A stretch of DNA of 64,000 bases, from contig CM055092.1 in the NCBI GenBank assembly GCA_029204225.1, positions 46,439,486 through 46,503,485 on the forward strand. Direction: 5' to 3'. The notes beneath the pieces were generated by a model, which was given only the letters and a program-made list of their open reading frames with translations, was not told the origin of the DNA and did not search any database. The translations under genes were made by a program, and so were the position numbers. This DNA comes from Diphasiastrum complanatum. Taxonomy: Eukaryota > Streptophyta > Lycopodiopsida > Lycopodiales > Lycopodiaceae. Position 1 is the first letter of the stretch. Every line of letters begins with the position of its first letter. This document shows, one piece after another, positions 48,814 through 60,449 of this stretch.

Positions 48814-50554
48814 ATGGCATCTATAAATGCATATCTTTTGGATACTAATGAAAGGCTCAACAAAACTAACTATTCCATATGGAAAGTTAGAATGGAATCT
48901 ATCATGATCATGCAAGATCTGATGGAAATTGTAAATGGTAAGGAGGGTGAACCTATTCATCCTCAAGAAAAAGCCAAATACATCAAGAGGTGCAATGTTG
49001 CACTACATTGCATAAAAATGAATGTTGCAAATGAACTCTTAAGAGAGGTAGGAGATTGCACTTCAGCTCAAGATGCTTGGGAGACTTTGCAAAAGGTCTA
49101 TGAATCCAAGAACCAAACTAGAATGTTAGCTTTGAAGAATCAAATCTATAAAAACTATCAAAAGAAAGGAGAGAGTGCACATACTTTTGTCCTAAGAGTA
49201 AAGGAATTGAACAAAGAGCTAGCCTTTATAGGTGACCCTATCAAGGATGAAGAGCTTGTTCAACTCATATTGAATGGACTAAGCTTTGAATTTGACAATT
49301 TGGTTCAGGGATATGCAATTATGGGTAAGGTACCTATACTTGAAGAACTCCAAGGCACACTCATGGCCGAGGAATCAAGAAGGAGCCAAATGCAAGAGAG
49401 GATGGATAGGCTTTCCATCCAAGGTGGAGATGACCAAGCTCTCTTCACCAAAGGCAAAGGAAAGTCCAAAGGCAAAGGATCAACATTCAAGAAGTCTACA
49501 AAGCTTGAGGATCAAGAATGACCCCCAAAGGCATCTCCATCAACCACCAAAGTCAAGAAGGACAAATCAAAGGTGAAGTGCTACTATTGTAGCAAGATGG
49601 GGCATTATGCCTCGGAATGCTTCAAGAGGAAGCAAGATCAAAGCCAAGCCAACATGAGCAAAGAGGAGGAGGAGGAGAGTTCACATGAGGACTCTCTCAT
49701 GATGTCCATATTTTCTTCAACAAGCTTCAAAGGAGAAGATCCTTGGTGGATTGACTCGGGTGCTAGTTCACACATGACTAGTAAAAGGGAGTTTTTCTCT
49801 TCTCTCTTATCTTATGATGGACCTATAAAGTCTATCTATACAGCAAATGATGAAGCTTGTAAGATTGAAGGAGTTGGTAGCATTCCCCTTTGCTTAGGAT
49901 CTTCCAAAAAGATCAACATAGAAGGTGTTTTGTACATTCCTACAATAACAAAGAATCTACTAAGTGTTGGCCAAATGGTAGACAATGGTTTCAAAGTTGA
50001 CTTTGCTTCAAATGAATGTTTCATCAAGAAGTAGGGTAAGATAGTGGCTAAGGGCACTAGACTTGGCAAACTTTATAAGTTGGATGCATTTGTGGATACT
50101 AATGTTGTCATGTTGGCCGAGAAGAGCAAGATATCTAATTTTACTTTATGGCACAAAAGACTTGGACATGTCAACTCGGGTTCCATGGAGGCTACGATCA
50201 AGGAGGAGTATGCTTTAGGCCTACCAAGGTCTATTGGGAAGGAAGACAAGGTTTGTGAAGCTTGTGCCTTATCCAAGGCACATAAGATGGTGTTTCCTAA
50301 CTCCATCACAAAGTCATCTCATCCTCTTGAACTCATACACTTGGATGTGCACATTGCTAGCACCAAATCTAATGGAGGTTCATCCATGTTTTTAACCTTC
50401 ATTGATGACTACTCAAGATATTGTTGGGTGTTCTTACTTTCCTTCAAGTCTCAAGTATTTGATACTTTTGTAAAGTTCAAGTTGTTTGTGGAAAAGCATC
50501 ATAATCATAGCATCAATATTCTTAGAAGTGACAATGGTGGAGAATTCATCATCG
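48814..50554 (+). pseudogene. Copia A gag, protease and integrase N-terminal half
   Basis: One reading frame runs throughout, interrupted only by TGA (49519-49521) and TAG (50032-50034), each explicable by a single C-to-T change. Gag starts MASINAYLLDTNERLNKTNY (ATG 48814), with YSIWKVRMES, ALHCIKMNVANELLREVG and ELVQLILNGLSFEFDNLV. The zinc knuckle is CYYCSKMGHYASEC (from 49579). The protease site WIDSGASSHM has its Asp at 49753. The integrase HHCC is LWHKRLGHVN then CEACALSKAHKM; the first catalytic Asp is in IHLDVH and the second in RSDNGGEF. It stops at 50554 inside integrase, and the rest lies inverted at 9916-12144. Confidence 0.93.
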
Positions 50555-50576
50555 TTTTGATGGCTGATATTCAACA
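50551..50576 (-). mobile_element. First ~26 bp of LTR P at the second junction
   Basis: On minus, TGTTGAATATCAGCC begins like a copia LTR and runs to the ATCG/CGAT word at the junction with element A. The remainder would be 12145-12592. Confidence 0.45.
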
Positions 50577-50893
50577 ACGTTCTAGTTTCTCAGAGTCGAA
50601 AGATTCTCAAAAATTTGCGACAGATTCGCGATGGATTCTCGAAAGATTCTTGAATGATTCTCTGTTCATGACAGATTCGCTGTTCTCGAAAAATTCGCGA
50701 CAATATTTTATTCGCGATAGTATCTTTGATAGTTTCTGCTTCGTGACAGTCTTCTTGATCTTTTGAGACAAATTCGTAAATATTTTGAGTTCGCGATAAT
50801 TTTGAACTTCGAGCTTCAAGTTTGAACTAGAAATTGTTCGCGACAGTTTCATGACAATTATTTGTTCAAGTTTCGTGTTCAAGCTTCTCAATT
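50577..50893. repeat. TTCGCGA-rich segment (B/E-type U3-like)
   Basis: At least five TTCGCGA words (about 50625, 50691, 50709, 50801, 50838) and several related TTCGTGA / TTCGAGA words occur in about 300 bp. The first part of the B1 LTRs shows the same vocabulary. It follows the end of the E protease region on minus, so it may be the start of an E LTR or an unrelated low-complexity stretch. Confidence 0.45.
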
Positions 50894-51775
50894 TCACGAA
50901 TTGTTCGAGTTCGTGTCTCGCAAACTGTGTGAGGTGGCTCTCGAATCAAGAACTACTACTCGGAGTTGCAAATTTGATGAACAGCATAAATTTCTAGAAA
51001 CATATGTTGCTGAGTTTCTTGTCATTCTCTCTTCTGCTACTCTGGAGCATTCTGTTTTATCTTCGACATAGTTTGAATCTGAAGGTTCGTTTCGATTTTG
51101 CTCTTTCTTGTTTCTGGAATTTTGATAACAGTCTACTGCTGCATGACCCCGTTTATGACAATGAATGCATTCAATCTTTGGACTTAGCCAACACTTGCCT
51201 TTGATTTTCTGCATCTATTGATCTTCTTTTCACCAGAATTTTTTTGCTGCTCTCCAAATTGTCAATCATTTGTCTTTGGTTCGTCTAAACGATTTTTATT
51301 CTTCTTAGACGACTCCCTCTTAGACTTAAACTTCTTTGAAGATTTATTCTTTTGAGTGAAAAGAGCTTTTTCGGAATCACCATTGTCATCATAGTGTTCC
51401 CGTGCTTCTACTTCCTCTTTGACTCCATCTATCACTTTTTGAAGTGTCATTGTCGAATCTTTCGCCAGTAAAGTTTGAGTTGTATGGAATGACCTGGGTA
51501 GGGCACGAAGAAAATAGCTAAGCTGTTTTTCTTTTGAGATCACATTTTCGGTGCCGAAATTCTGCAAAGAAATAAACAAATCTTTTTATCTTTCGTACGA
51601 ATGTGGTCAAGTCTTTGCCGCCCCATTGTAAGTAAATCAATTGGTCTTCCAAGAACATGACTTGATTTCGAGATCAAGTCTCATTCTTGGGTCGTAGTTC
51701 TTCCCATAATTCTTTCGCATCTGAAGTCGATAAAAGATCTAGCATTATATTGTCATTCACTAAAGAGAAACCTCT
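50894..51775 (-). pseudogene. Copia E gag and protease remnant
   Basis: Read on minus: gag from about 51775 (IMLDLLSTSDAKELWEEL, stop, then VMFLEDQLIYLQWGGKDL), 51579-51262 (KQLSYFLRALPRSFHTTQTL), a Lys-rich tail, and one zinc knuckle at about 51170 (CIHCHKRGHAAVDC). Protease reads VVLDSRATSHSL with Gly changed to Arg in the active site. It is the same type as B1 (CIHCHKKGHVAMD, VILDSGATSHFV). Integrase, RT and both LTRs are lacking. Confidence 0.85.
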
Positions 51776-52060
51776 TCAAAACTACGCAACAATTGCATTT
51801 GAGAGGAATTGGGATGGTACAATCTCTCCTATTCATACAAACACGAAGAACAAACTTTCAACCTTTCAACTTGTTATGTTGGTGTTTGTCCATGCCAACC
51901 TACAATTGCTAAAGAGGCTAAAGTCAAGATTGAAAGGAAGTTTGCCTAATGATTGCTCCAACCACAATGATGATGATGATGATGATAAGGGAGAGCTTGT
52001 TGCTATACGAGAGCTTCCGAGAAAGTGCTAGAAAGATGTTCTTGGAAGATGGATGTCAGA
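51776..52060 (+). pseudogene. hAT-type transposase C-terminal fragment
   Basis: The frame contains KPLQNYATIAFERNWDGTI, then SPIHTNTKNKLSTFQLVMLV and FVHANLQLLKRLKSR, then an Asp run. This matches the hAT dimerisation region, whose hallmark is ERNWS followed by IHTK, RN(K/R)L and LV(F/Y)VH(Y/A)NL. Only the last ~80 residues remain. No terminal inverted repeats or 8-bp duplication were identified. It directly abuts copia E gag. Confidence 0.68.
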
Positions 52061-53436
52061 TGATAAAAATATGTAAAAGTGAAATCTACATTCTAGACAA
52101 TAGTATTTCATTATTCATCCTACATCTCTAGAGAATAGATTGATTCTAACATTTGATCCTAGCATTTAAGTAGTCAACATAGAGTAACAAAAACTTGACA
52201 TAATACATGAAACGTATTTTTGTTACATTTGAATTTTGTGCACATTTTATAATTTGAGTTATTGCTATGAACTTATAATTCAACTTTATAACATCGACGA
52301 TGGATGGAAGTTGGAGACTAAGTTCACGGAACGATAGATTTGGTTAGCTTCTAGGGGCCTCTTGAGTCTTGTTAATAACTTGTTACTTCGCATGATTTGA
52401 CAGTCTAAATACAAACTTGAGTCTCATTAGATGTCAGAACTTGCCACAACTTGAAATAATGCTCTTTTAGTACTTAGTATTTACAAATTACTATTTAGTA
52501 TTCACATTTTCCAACAAGTTATTTGTAAGTCATTACTATAACACTTGAATCTTATTCTAGAGGCTAAGTCTAAGTCCTTAAAAGTTAAGACTTATTACTT
52601 TGGTCAACGCTCAAAACCCAAAAGTTTTGAGTGTACATGCACATGCTATGAAACAAGCCACATGACAAGTGGATTACTAGTTGAATTGGGATTTTTGAAG
52701 TCAACATAAACTAACTTGCTTGTTGCCATGATTCAAAGTCTAAAATTTACCCATTGCATTTCTTGTCAAATTGTAGATAACGCCGAGTAAAGTTGAAAAT
52801 TTGACACCAAATTGGAGGGAGGAATCAAAGACCAAGAGGTGACACATTGTCCTTGGTGGTGTTAAGTCCCTTAAGAGTGTACCAAGAACTATGGTAAACT
52901 CTAAATTCCTTTCATTGAGATTCTGTAAATTTCAAAGTTATCCAGCTTGTGATTTTTTTATTTCATGAACAAACCTCAAGTGTGGTCGTTGAGTCCTACC
53001 TTCAAAGATGTTGGGTCCGCAGTAAGAGCCATTATGTTGTCAGCATATCATCAATGAGGCCATGATATGTTGAATACCGGCAACATTCTTCTCAGGAAAA
53101 TTTGCTTACTATCATTTCAAAATTGCCAAAACTCATCAACACCTTGGCTTGTGCATTCTTTGAATTACCCAGGATATGGTATGGCATGTGATTAGATAGA
53201 TGTTTGCAGAGACTTATATTCAAGAATACCAAAAATATAATCAAGATAAACAATATACAAAACACCATGTTGATAAAACTTGAGAACACGTCCAGAAACT
53301 GAGCTAGCATACATTATTTACAGCCAGCAAAGGCCACAAAAATACGTAAGAAGCACTGTATGTACGTTTTAAAATATCCAATAACTATGAAGCAATGTAG
53401 CTCTATTTTGATCATACCCATAACAACGAAACAACT
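52061..53436. other. Intergenic, no recognised feature
   Basis: AT-rich sequence between the hAT scrap and the 3' end of VPS36. No protein, LTR or RNA gene was recognised. Confidence 0.45.
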
Positions 53437-53649
53437 TTGTTTATTTTCCATGGAAGATATAGAACCAGTAAAACATCCATGTACAAACTAAGTTTGACTA
53501 ATCACGTGATTGGCTCCTGGCTGCAATAAAACTTATTCACAAAATCATGGGCAGAAGTCACATCAACAAGTATCAAGACGTGCAGCCTGATCACCTTTTA
53601 TCTGTAAAATGTGACTTCAAGGTTTCCTCAGAAGCATGAAATTAAAGCC
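53437..53649 (-). other. VPS36: VPS36 3' untranslated region (inferred)
   Basis: Sequence between the VPS36 stop codon and a minus-strand AATAAA about 210 bp downstream. The extent is inferred from the signal only. Confidence 0.4.
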
Positions 53650-53738
53650 TTACAAAAAAGTGGCCTCTACCACAATATCTTTAAACAGGTTTGCAAAGAA
53701 ACGAAGACCATCTGCTCCATCATCCCTGCATAGTAACC
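53650..53738 (-). CDS. VPS36: VPS36 terminal coding exon
   Basis: The acceptor TATTGAAG precedes GGTTACTATGC. The exon encodes [19 protein letters not shown] and ends [10 protein letters not shown], stop. It corresponds to the conserved GLLCRD(I/M)SPDG(F/L)RFY(I/F)NLF end of plant VPS36, slightly diverged (Asp-Gly-Ala for Ile-Ser-Pro). Confidence 0.92.
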
Positions 53739-56700
53739 CTTCAATAGGAAACAGCCTGATAAGCATCAATATCTCTTTGTGAGATTGTAATGTATCCGAT
53801 TCACAAATTCCATTTAAGAGATTGTAAGTAGCATTAGGTAATGCTTACAACAAAAAGTAAAGGCAGATAAAAAAGTCCGAATTGCATCTCAAATCAACAG
53901 CTATCGTAGATCTTCCACCAACGAAGAAGGTCATCGATATAAAATGGATCTTCAAAAGAAAGTTCAACCTAGATGGATCTACTGCCAAATGGAAGGCAAG
54001 ATTCGTGGTGAAAGACTACAAACAAGTTCAAGGTATTGATTACAATGAGTTAAATTACAGTCTCTCAGGACTCTGTTTGCATATGCTGTTATCAACAATC
54101 TTGAAATCCATCATAAGAATATAAAATTCTAACTAGAAAATGTAGTACCAAAAAAATCGCAATTCAAACCTCCGTGAATCAAATCAAGCTTCATGTCCGA
54201 AATTCTTGTTTCCTTTTTGTTCAACATTCTGAGCCTTTTTGGCAAAATTTGAATGTTTGAATATTATTTGTGAAATAATTTAAATCATGTTGCATATTTA
54301 CAATTTGAAGTTCGAAAAAAAAGATTTAAAGGACCTGAATCATGATTCAAATTCAGCCAGTTCAAATCGACTCGCGATTTTCATGGCAAACATTACACTT
54401 TTCATCTCATCAACAGCCAAGCATGCATTACTTCTTTTAAGAAAAGAATCCAGTTTCTCTTGGCCACGTGGATCCATTGCTAAACACAAAGTAAATGACA
54501 ACTAGCAGGAACATGTCAAAAACACTAGTGAAACAAAAAAGAGTCAAAATTTACATACCATCACCATTGACCTTGAGTTGCAAAAAACAATTAAACAAGC
54601 ATACATATAGATTACAAATCATGATCTTCCTAGAACAGTTATTTTGTGGAGCAACAAAACCATTGATCTACTTGATTGGTCTAACTAAGCACCTCTATTG
54701 TATGAAGAGATGAAGCATTGATATGGTTACTCCATCTTTAACTGAATCAAAATAGTTGGTAAGAAAGCAACCTTTTGTCAAAGACTCCACCAAAACACCT
54801 GATTTAGTATGATCTTATAGAAGGATTCAAAAAACTGCAATTACAAGAGCCTGCACTTTATACAAAACTTCCAACAAAAGAAGTTACCGTATAAGAGCTA
54901 TCTGAAGCCTCATCCTGATGGAGAACAACAACGTAAGGCAAAGTAAAACAAAATTGAGAGAAACGCCTTCAAAACAACTAGGAGTTGGTAGGCACCTTGG
55001 TTTTCAGCAGTCAAAAGGTATTCCTTGGCAAGAGCTGGAGCCATGCCAAAAGCGCGGGCTGCATCACTTGCACTGATTCCTACCTTCAAAGCCTCAGGTG
55101 TTTTAATGAGGATAACAAGTTTTGCAAACACCTGTTACAGACAAGAAAATTGTGAGCGAAGTAAATGTAATCACAGGCTATCTTCATGCATGTGAGAGCA
55201 TGTGACTTTTTTGATAAACGAGGTAGGCAAGTTATGCTGTATGCCATATGAAGCAAGCATATAGTTAACCAAAGGTTTCCAAGCAGTTCATAATCAACCA
55301 ATTCTGAACCGATGAATCAGCCTCAAAATTGAAAGAATCTGTTCCATGTAGAATATTGTTCCAAATTTTATAAAACATATCATTTGCAGATAGAGATTAG
55401 CAATTGGTTTGGGTTTTAGAATAATTGCTATATTCACACAGGTTGAATCAACTTTCAATTTCAAATCAAAATTACCAATTATGAACAGGTACTTATAAAA
55501 ATCATCAATCCATTATCCAAATATGCATTCATTATCTCACTACTCACACTGACTTCAAAATTCAAAATATGAAATGGTCAAAAATGTATATATGAAAGTA
55601 ATAATCTCGGTTTGGTATATGAAATTTTACAATCTATAAACAATACGGTTTACTATGTAGCTCAGTCAAACAGCCATAACCAAGATTCTACAGTGTACTT
55701 AAATGGGCAACAAGGCAAATGAATTGCCTTGGCCACCTTTGGGACTTTCAAAAACATTTATGTCAACTCTTTCCAATTACAAGACCAATTCAAGGAAGTT
55801 GGGAAGGAAATGGAGCAAGAGGATGTGGTGAGCCTAGTACTCAATGGGTTGCCTAAATCTTTCCATTCCGGCGTACCTCCGTCATGACATGTGCTACCAT
55901 GCCTACTTATGAGGAGTTGGCTGAGATCCTACTTCAAGAGGAATTTTTGAACGAGTCCTACAATCCAAAGAGGGGCAGCATGGCAAGTGAAGCGGCGCTA
56001 TGGTTTCTCAATCTGACTGGAAAGACAAATCAAAGCAAACTCAGTGAAACGGGACAGCAAATCTCTTGTACCTTTTGTGGCAAAGACAACCACAAAGAAG
56101 GAAGGTGTTGGAAAAAAGAAGAAAGGGCCAGCAGAAAAGGCTAATCCTAAGTTAGAATCCCACAACCATTTTCTTCTAAAACTTGCTCGTATTGTGAAAA
56201 AATAGGTCATCTTGAGGTTGAGAGTAGAATCAAGCAAGCGTCTACTGCATTGAGAGCTAAAGTAAGAATATTAAATCTTCCGACAAGGCTGCCCAATCTT
56301 CATCATACATTGATCGTAGTGATGATAAGGATAAGCAAGCCCTTTGTGCTGAGGCAAAAAGTGGAGAAAATGATTCATTTTGCTATGTGGCTCGGGTGAT
56401 CTAGTTGGTCTACTGCACCCTTCGTTTGTGTTCTTGGAGCTCTAGCTTGATTAAGAAACTTGGGGTCATCTTATTGGTATCAGATCCCATTAATTGAGTC
56501 GTGAAGCGGTGAAGTGTGAGCCGAATTGCTTGGAGTCAAGAAGTGGACAATCGGTTGGTTTTGAAGCAATTGGTTGTCATTCAAGTAGGTGCATCACATT
56601 TGGTTTGGATGAATCAACTTATCAAACTGTTTTGTGATTGTACTTCGATTCGATTCTGCTTTGTTGACTTGGTGGTGAAAAGCAATTTCTCCAAACTATT

Positions 56701-59397
56701 GTTGGTGTTGGCTGGATTTCGATTTGGCAAAATTTTGTTTCGGCCGGTTGTTTGCATGCGGTTCGTTTCTTCGTTTCTAACTGGGAATCGATGGAATCGA
56801 TTGTTGGGAGCGGTTGAGATCGTGAACTGCTGTAAATCGACTTAAGCGTCATGAATATAAGTAAAATCAATAAATGGTTGAGTTTACGGATTTTGCATGG
56901 CATGCATAGGTGGATTAAACCTCTTATTGACTGTAGGCAATATGGAACTAAGAACTGAGTTTTGGAAACTCAGTGCTTGATGGTTGAATCAAAATCTGGA
57001 GCTAAATACTAGACAGTAGAATTGAAATGACACACCAAGATAAGTTCCCATGCTTGCTGACTGTGAAAACAGTAAGATTACGGATTTAGGAATCTGTAAA
57101 CTAATCCCTTCTGTCACACATGTTTGGGTGAATCAGTAATGAAAAAACCAAACTAAGGGACACCGGGGAAGGTGATCACTGATGGTTGAAGAGGCACAGA
57201 TAGCACGTAGGCTTGGCCTTAATTATCCTGATTAAACATTTAGGGGTAACAATTAGACATTACTTCCAACAAACTTATCGTCGAAATAGGTCACCAACCA
57301 AGGCATGGGAAGGCAAAACGCCCAAAGAGGTGCATAGTGGTCACAAAACTTGCACATTTGAAAGTGTTTGCATGCAATGTACACACATGTATCGAATGAA
57401 AAGAGAAAAAAGTTGAATACTAACTCTGAGAAGTTGATAAAGGAGAAAGCATATAGATTGTACAACCTACAAATTAGAAAGACCATTATCAGTTGAGATG
57501 CCTTTTTTGATGAAAAGAGTAGATCTGAAGTGTTGCAAAAAGGAAAAGCCAATCCAATTGACATGGTGATGAAAACCATCAATTGGAGAACCAAGTCCAA
57601 GCCTAACCTATGATGAAAAAGCTCAAGAACAATCACCACCAAAACCTCAAATCACACTCTCTCTAGTACATTCTTTTCTCTCTTCCTATAGATCCTTGTT
57701 TTTGTTGTGGTGGATGCTAAAAAACTGATGCGCGCCGTGATTACAATTGAAGTGGGTTCAATCCTCAAAGTACACTAATCACTTCCTTTCACCAACGAAT
57801 GATTTCAGCAATATGCCATTACTGATATTACTTTCACAACACTTTGCAGCTAGTCTTGAACCATTCAAGATAGGATGCAGATGTTAGTTCTAGAACCATC
57901 AATTACAGACTGCAAGTTTTGGAAATGTCAGGTCCACAACATAGGCCCAAAAACCTATTTACCTACAATTTTCGGACACACAGGTGGTTATTACTATCCT
58001 TGTACTACTTGGGAGGACTGAAATAACATATAAGCAGTTACCAACACTACATAATTCAAACTTCAAGCACTGTTTCTAACGCTAGTAGCCACAATTGTTG
58101 AACGCAGTGGTATGTGCTTGTACAGGAAAGTAGTTCATTTTGCTTAATTTTTGGTTATTACTGCTATAACGCAGCCAGTTCCTAGGAAAATTAGCAAGGA
58201 CATGAAAACATAAAAAGCTGCTCCACTTTTCTATTAATCAAAAAAACCCAACAAGTGATTATGGAGTCATGATATATGGGGCCTATTGAGAACATTATGA
58301 ATTAAGGCAAAGAGACAATGAAGGCAGCTATGACAAATTGACAAATGAACTTCCTACTTTTACAAGCTTGATACACACTGCTAGGGGCCTGTCCATAAAC
58401 TTCTATTTGTCAACAATGGCTTGGCGATTTCTGTTAAACTATCAAGTTTGCATCACCTCACCCACACTCTACATGAACTACAAAAGAAAAAAGATCTTGT
58501 GAACACGGCACTATGAACTGGCGTAAAGGTTTTGTGTTCCGAAGAGGAAAATTTCACTAACAAAATCACAATCACACTGCCTAGTCAATTTGTATCATCT
58601 GCAGTTTGTGAGCAAGCAACTCCAAGTTAACCTATAAGAGTGACAGAAGGTGCCACACCTGACCATCAGAATCCTCCTTGGACTGAATCACCAAAACTCC
58701 ACTGTCAAACTTACGCATCCTGAATGGGCTGTTATTTAGAAAAAGGTCCTTTAGTTCAAGCACACCTGGAGATAGGCATCAAGCTAAAAGGTTTCCATTG
58801 ATTGATTTAATGGTTCAAATATTCAAGAATGCATACATTCCCTGAAAGCGGAATGTTGCTTATGCTTCAAACCACATATAACATGCTACTTTCTATAAAC
58901 TTGCTTGGGGCTTAAATCCCAGTTCCAAAATTCTCAGGAAAATCCAATCAGTATCTTTGCACAATTGAGTCAAAAAGATAAACAGGAGATCAGCTTACAC
59001 ATCAAGTTTCTCCCATATTGAACAGGCCTGCAGCAAATCCTCAGGAGAAATAAGCTCTGTCAATTGCCAATGTATAAAAGAATAACTCATTTATTTCCGA
59101 ATACCAAAAGAAACCCAGCTTAAAAGATAAAATGAAGCAGGGCAGTACTGAGTCAAGCTTTCACTTCACCTTGTTCTTCAATATGAGGTTACTCAAAATG
59201 CATCAATCGATATGAGATTAATATTTCAAAGTCTGTCTCCTTAAAATAAAGCTCTGATCAATTTCATGTTGATCTTACCATGCAAAACAATGGGGGGGTT
59301 TACCTGTACCCCTCGCTCGATTGAACAAACAATACGCATCAACCATTGCAAGCATTCCACCAGACCTTTGCAAAGGTACTTTCACAAAGTCTGCAAG
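53650..59397 (-). CDS. VPS36: VPS36, ESCRT-II subunit (last five coding exons)
   Basis: VPS36 is a subunit of ESCRT-II, which sorts ubiquitinated membrane cargo into multivesicular bodies at the endosome. Five exons on minus, 59397-59304, 59056-58999, 58728-58659, 55131-54996 and 53738-53650, join in phase with AG acceptors and GT donors. They encode about 150 residues: [66 protein letters not shown], then [33 protein letters not shown] and a TAA at 53650-53652. These are the two winged-helix repeats of the EAP30/Vps36 domain. The N-terminal GLUE domain and the exons for the helical linker were not found in 59.4-64 kb, so the gene probably starts beyond the right edge. No stop or frameshift is seen, so it is probably functional. 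A minus-strand AATAAA at 53437-53442 could be its poly(A) signal. This is the only clear host gene here. Confidence 0.93.
53840..54124 (+). pseudogene. Copia RT N-terminal scrap in VPS36 intron
   Basis: The frame reads [38 protein letters not shown] and VQGIDYNE. This is the invariant start of copia RT (LP..KK.I..KWV.K.K....G...K.KARLVAKG..Q..GIDY.E). It lies within the 1.26-kb intron between the last two VPS36 exons, in the opposite orientation, and is truncated at both ends. Confidence 0.88.
54996..55131 (-). CDS. VPS36: VPS36 penultimate coding exon
   Basis: Flanked by the acceptor CTGTAACAG and the donor GTGCCT. It encodes [40 protein letters not shown] and TAENQ, the second winged-helix domain. 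The phase-1 end joins GG of the last exon to give the invariant Gly-Leu-Leu-Cys. Confidence 0.93.
55690..56260 (+). pseudogene. Copia-type gag scrap in VPS36 intron
   Basis: Reading with shifts: [20 protein letters not shown], then [13 protein letters not shown], then [20 protein letters not shown], then a zinc knuckle [14 protein letters not shown] followed by a Lys/Glu-rich tail. A second worn knuckle [14 protein letters not shown] lies near 56190. This is the C-terminal half of a retrotransposon gag, inserted opposite to the host gene inside the 3.5-kb intron. The PBS-like TGGTATCAGATCC at about 56475 lies just downstream, but no LTR precedes it. Confidence 0.7.
56261..58658. other. VPS36 intron remainder
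   Basis: Intronic sequence between exons 55131 and 58659. No further coding or LTR structure was recognised, apart from a PBS-like word near 56475 and leader-like text after it. Confidence 0.45.
58659..58728 (-). CDS. VPS36: VPS36 exon (first winged-helix end)
   Basis: Seventy bases between the acceptor TAAATAACAG and the donor GTGTGG. It encodes [20 protein letters not shown], then DGQ, matching the invariant LRKFDSGV(M/L)VIQ(S/N)K of VPS36. The split Val codon with the previous exon confirms the splice choice. Confidence 0.92.
58999..59056 (-). CDS. VPS36: VPS36 exon ([12 protein letters not shown])
   Basis: Fifty-eight bases between the acceptor AATTGACAG and the donor GTAAGC. It encodes [19 protein letters not shown], near-identical to the plant VPS36 consensus. 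Confidence 0.93.
59304..59397 (-). CDS. VPS36: VPS36 exon (LADFV...NRARGT)
   Basis: Ninety-four bases between the acceptor TTTTTGCAG and the donor GTAAAC. It encodes [20 protein letters not shown], then [11 protein letters not shown]. It is the most upstream exon I could identify; the preceding exon should end in a QQLSRQ-like sequence. Confidence 0.92.
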
Positions 59398-60449
59398 CTG
59401 CAAAAAGTGAAACCAAGAAAAGTTATATAAATTTATTGCTAGCAATTACTAACTGAGGTTGATACAGGAAAAAGATAGATTTAAACATTTAGTGAAATCA
59501 TCCTCGCAAGTGCTTCATAACCAGAATTTATGTTTCAACTTCCTTCATGAACTACTCCACAAAAAAACTTGACATCAGGATATAATTATTAATGTACTAC
59601 ATAGTTGGCATCAATCATGGCATATGTTATTGCTTTAAACCCGTGAGCCCAAGTTTTAAGCCTCACCCATGAGAAAAGATTTGACTCTTTGGGATTTCAA
59701 ATTGCATGATGAAGTTTGAAATTTCAACCTTTTCAAAATCAGGCTTTTCAGAATGGGAAGAATTGGCTTTTCAGAAACTTCCAGCTCAGGTCTAACTGGA
59801 AAGAATCAGAGAATCCAAATTGGGGTTTTAGAAATATAATATTTCTTACAGAAATTGATAGATCGGGCACTCTAAAGTTTACAGTCAACCTCTAATTTAC
59901 AGTCAATTTCAGTCAGCTGAAATGAGATCTCATGTAATTTTGCAGGATATACGTATTGATATTTTATGAATTGACCTAAACCCAAAATCCGATTCAAATC
60001 GGATAAAGAGGTTAAATTTGCAATTGTGCTTCGAATATTAATCAATTGGAGAATAGGCGAACTATGCTCACCAGGTAGCATCTGTGTTATGGGATGCATG
60101 TGTTCATGGCATGGACAAGCTCAGAAATGGCTGAGGTCTCAGACTCCAGGGTAGCTCTTGCAGAGCTAATGGTTGGATTGAGGAGGTATTAGCAATCTAT
60201 TTGTTATAACTTATATTAAATCGTGTATGTAGGATCATGATCATGGCGCACATGCCCAAAACCTTGAAAGAGAGATCGTTCTTCAAGAAGCACTTCCAAG
60301 AGAATCGTGGACTATGGACAAGGTCCAGAGCTGATATGTTATGTGAGGTCATCCTCACAAACAAGGATCGTTAGTATGGGATGCGTTGTCAGGCTCACAG
60401 ATGGTTGAGGTCTTAGAATAGCTCTTGGGAAGCAGACAACGATGGGGGC
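59398..60449. other. Intron or upstream sequence, no coding exon seen
   Basis: Presumed VPS36 intron. A degenerate direct repeat occurs: TATGGGATGCATG at about 60088 and TATGGGATGCGTT at about 60373, each followed by GGCT(C)AGAAATGGCTGAGG-like text. Confidence 0.4.

Noticed and set aside
56475-56487. Primer-binding-site-like TGGTATCAGATCC in a VPS36 intron
   Set aside because: No LTR end (CA) precedes it within a few bases and no leader or gag follows, so it is reported only as part of the scrap.
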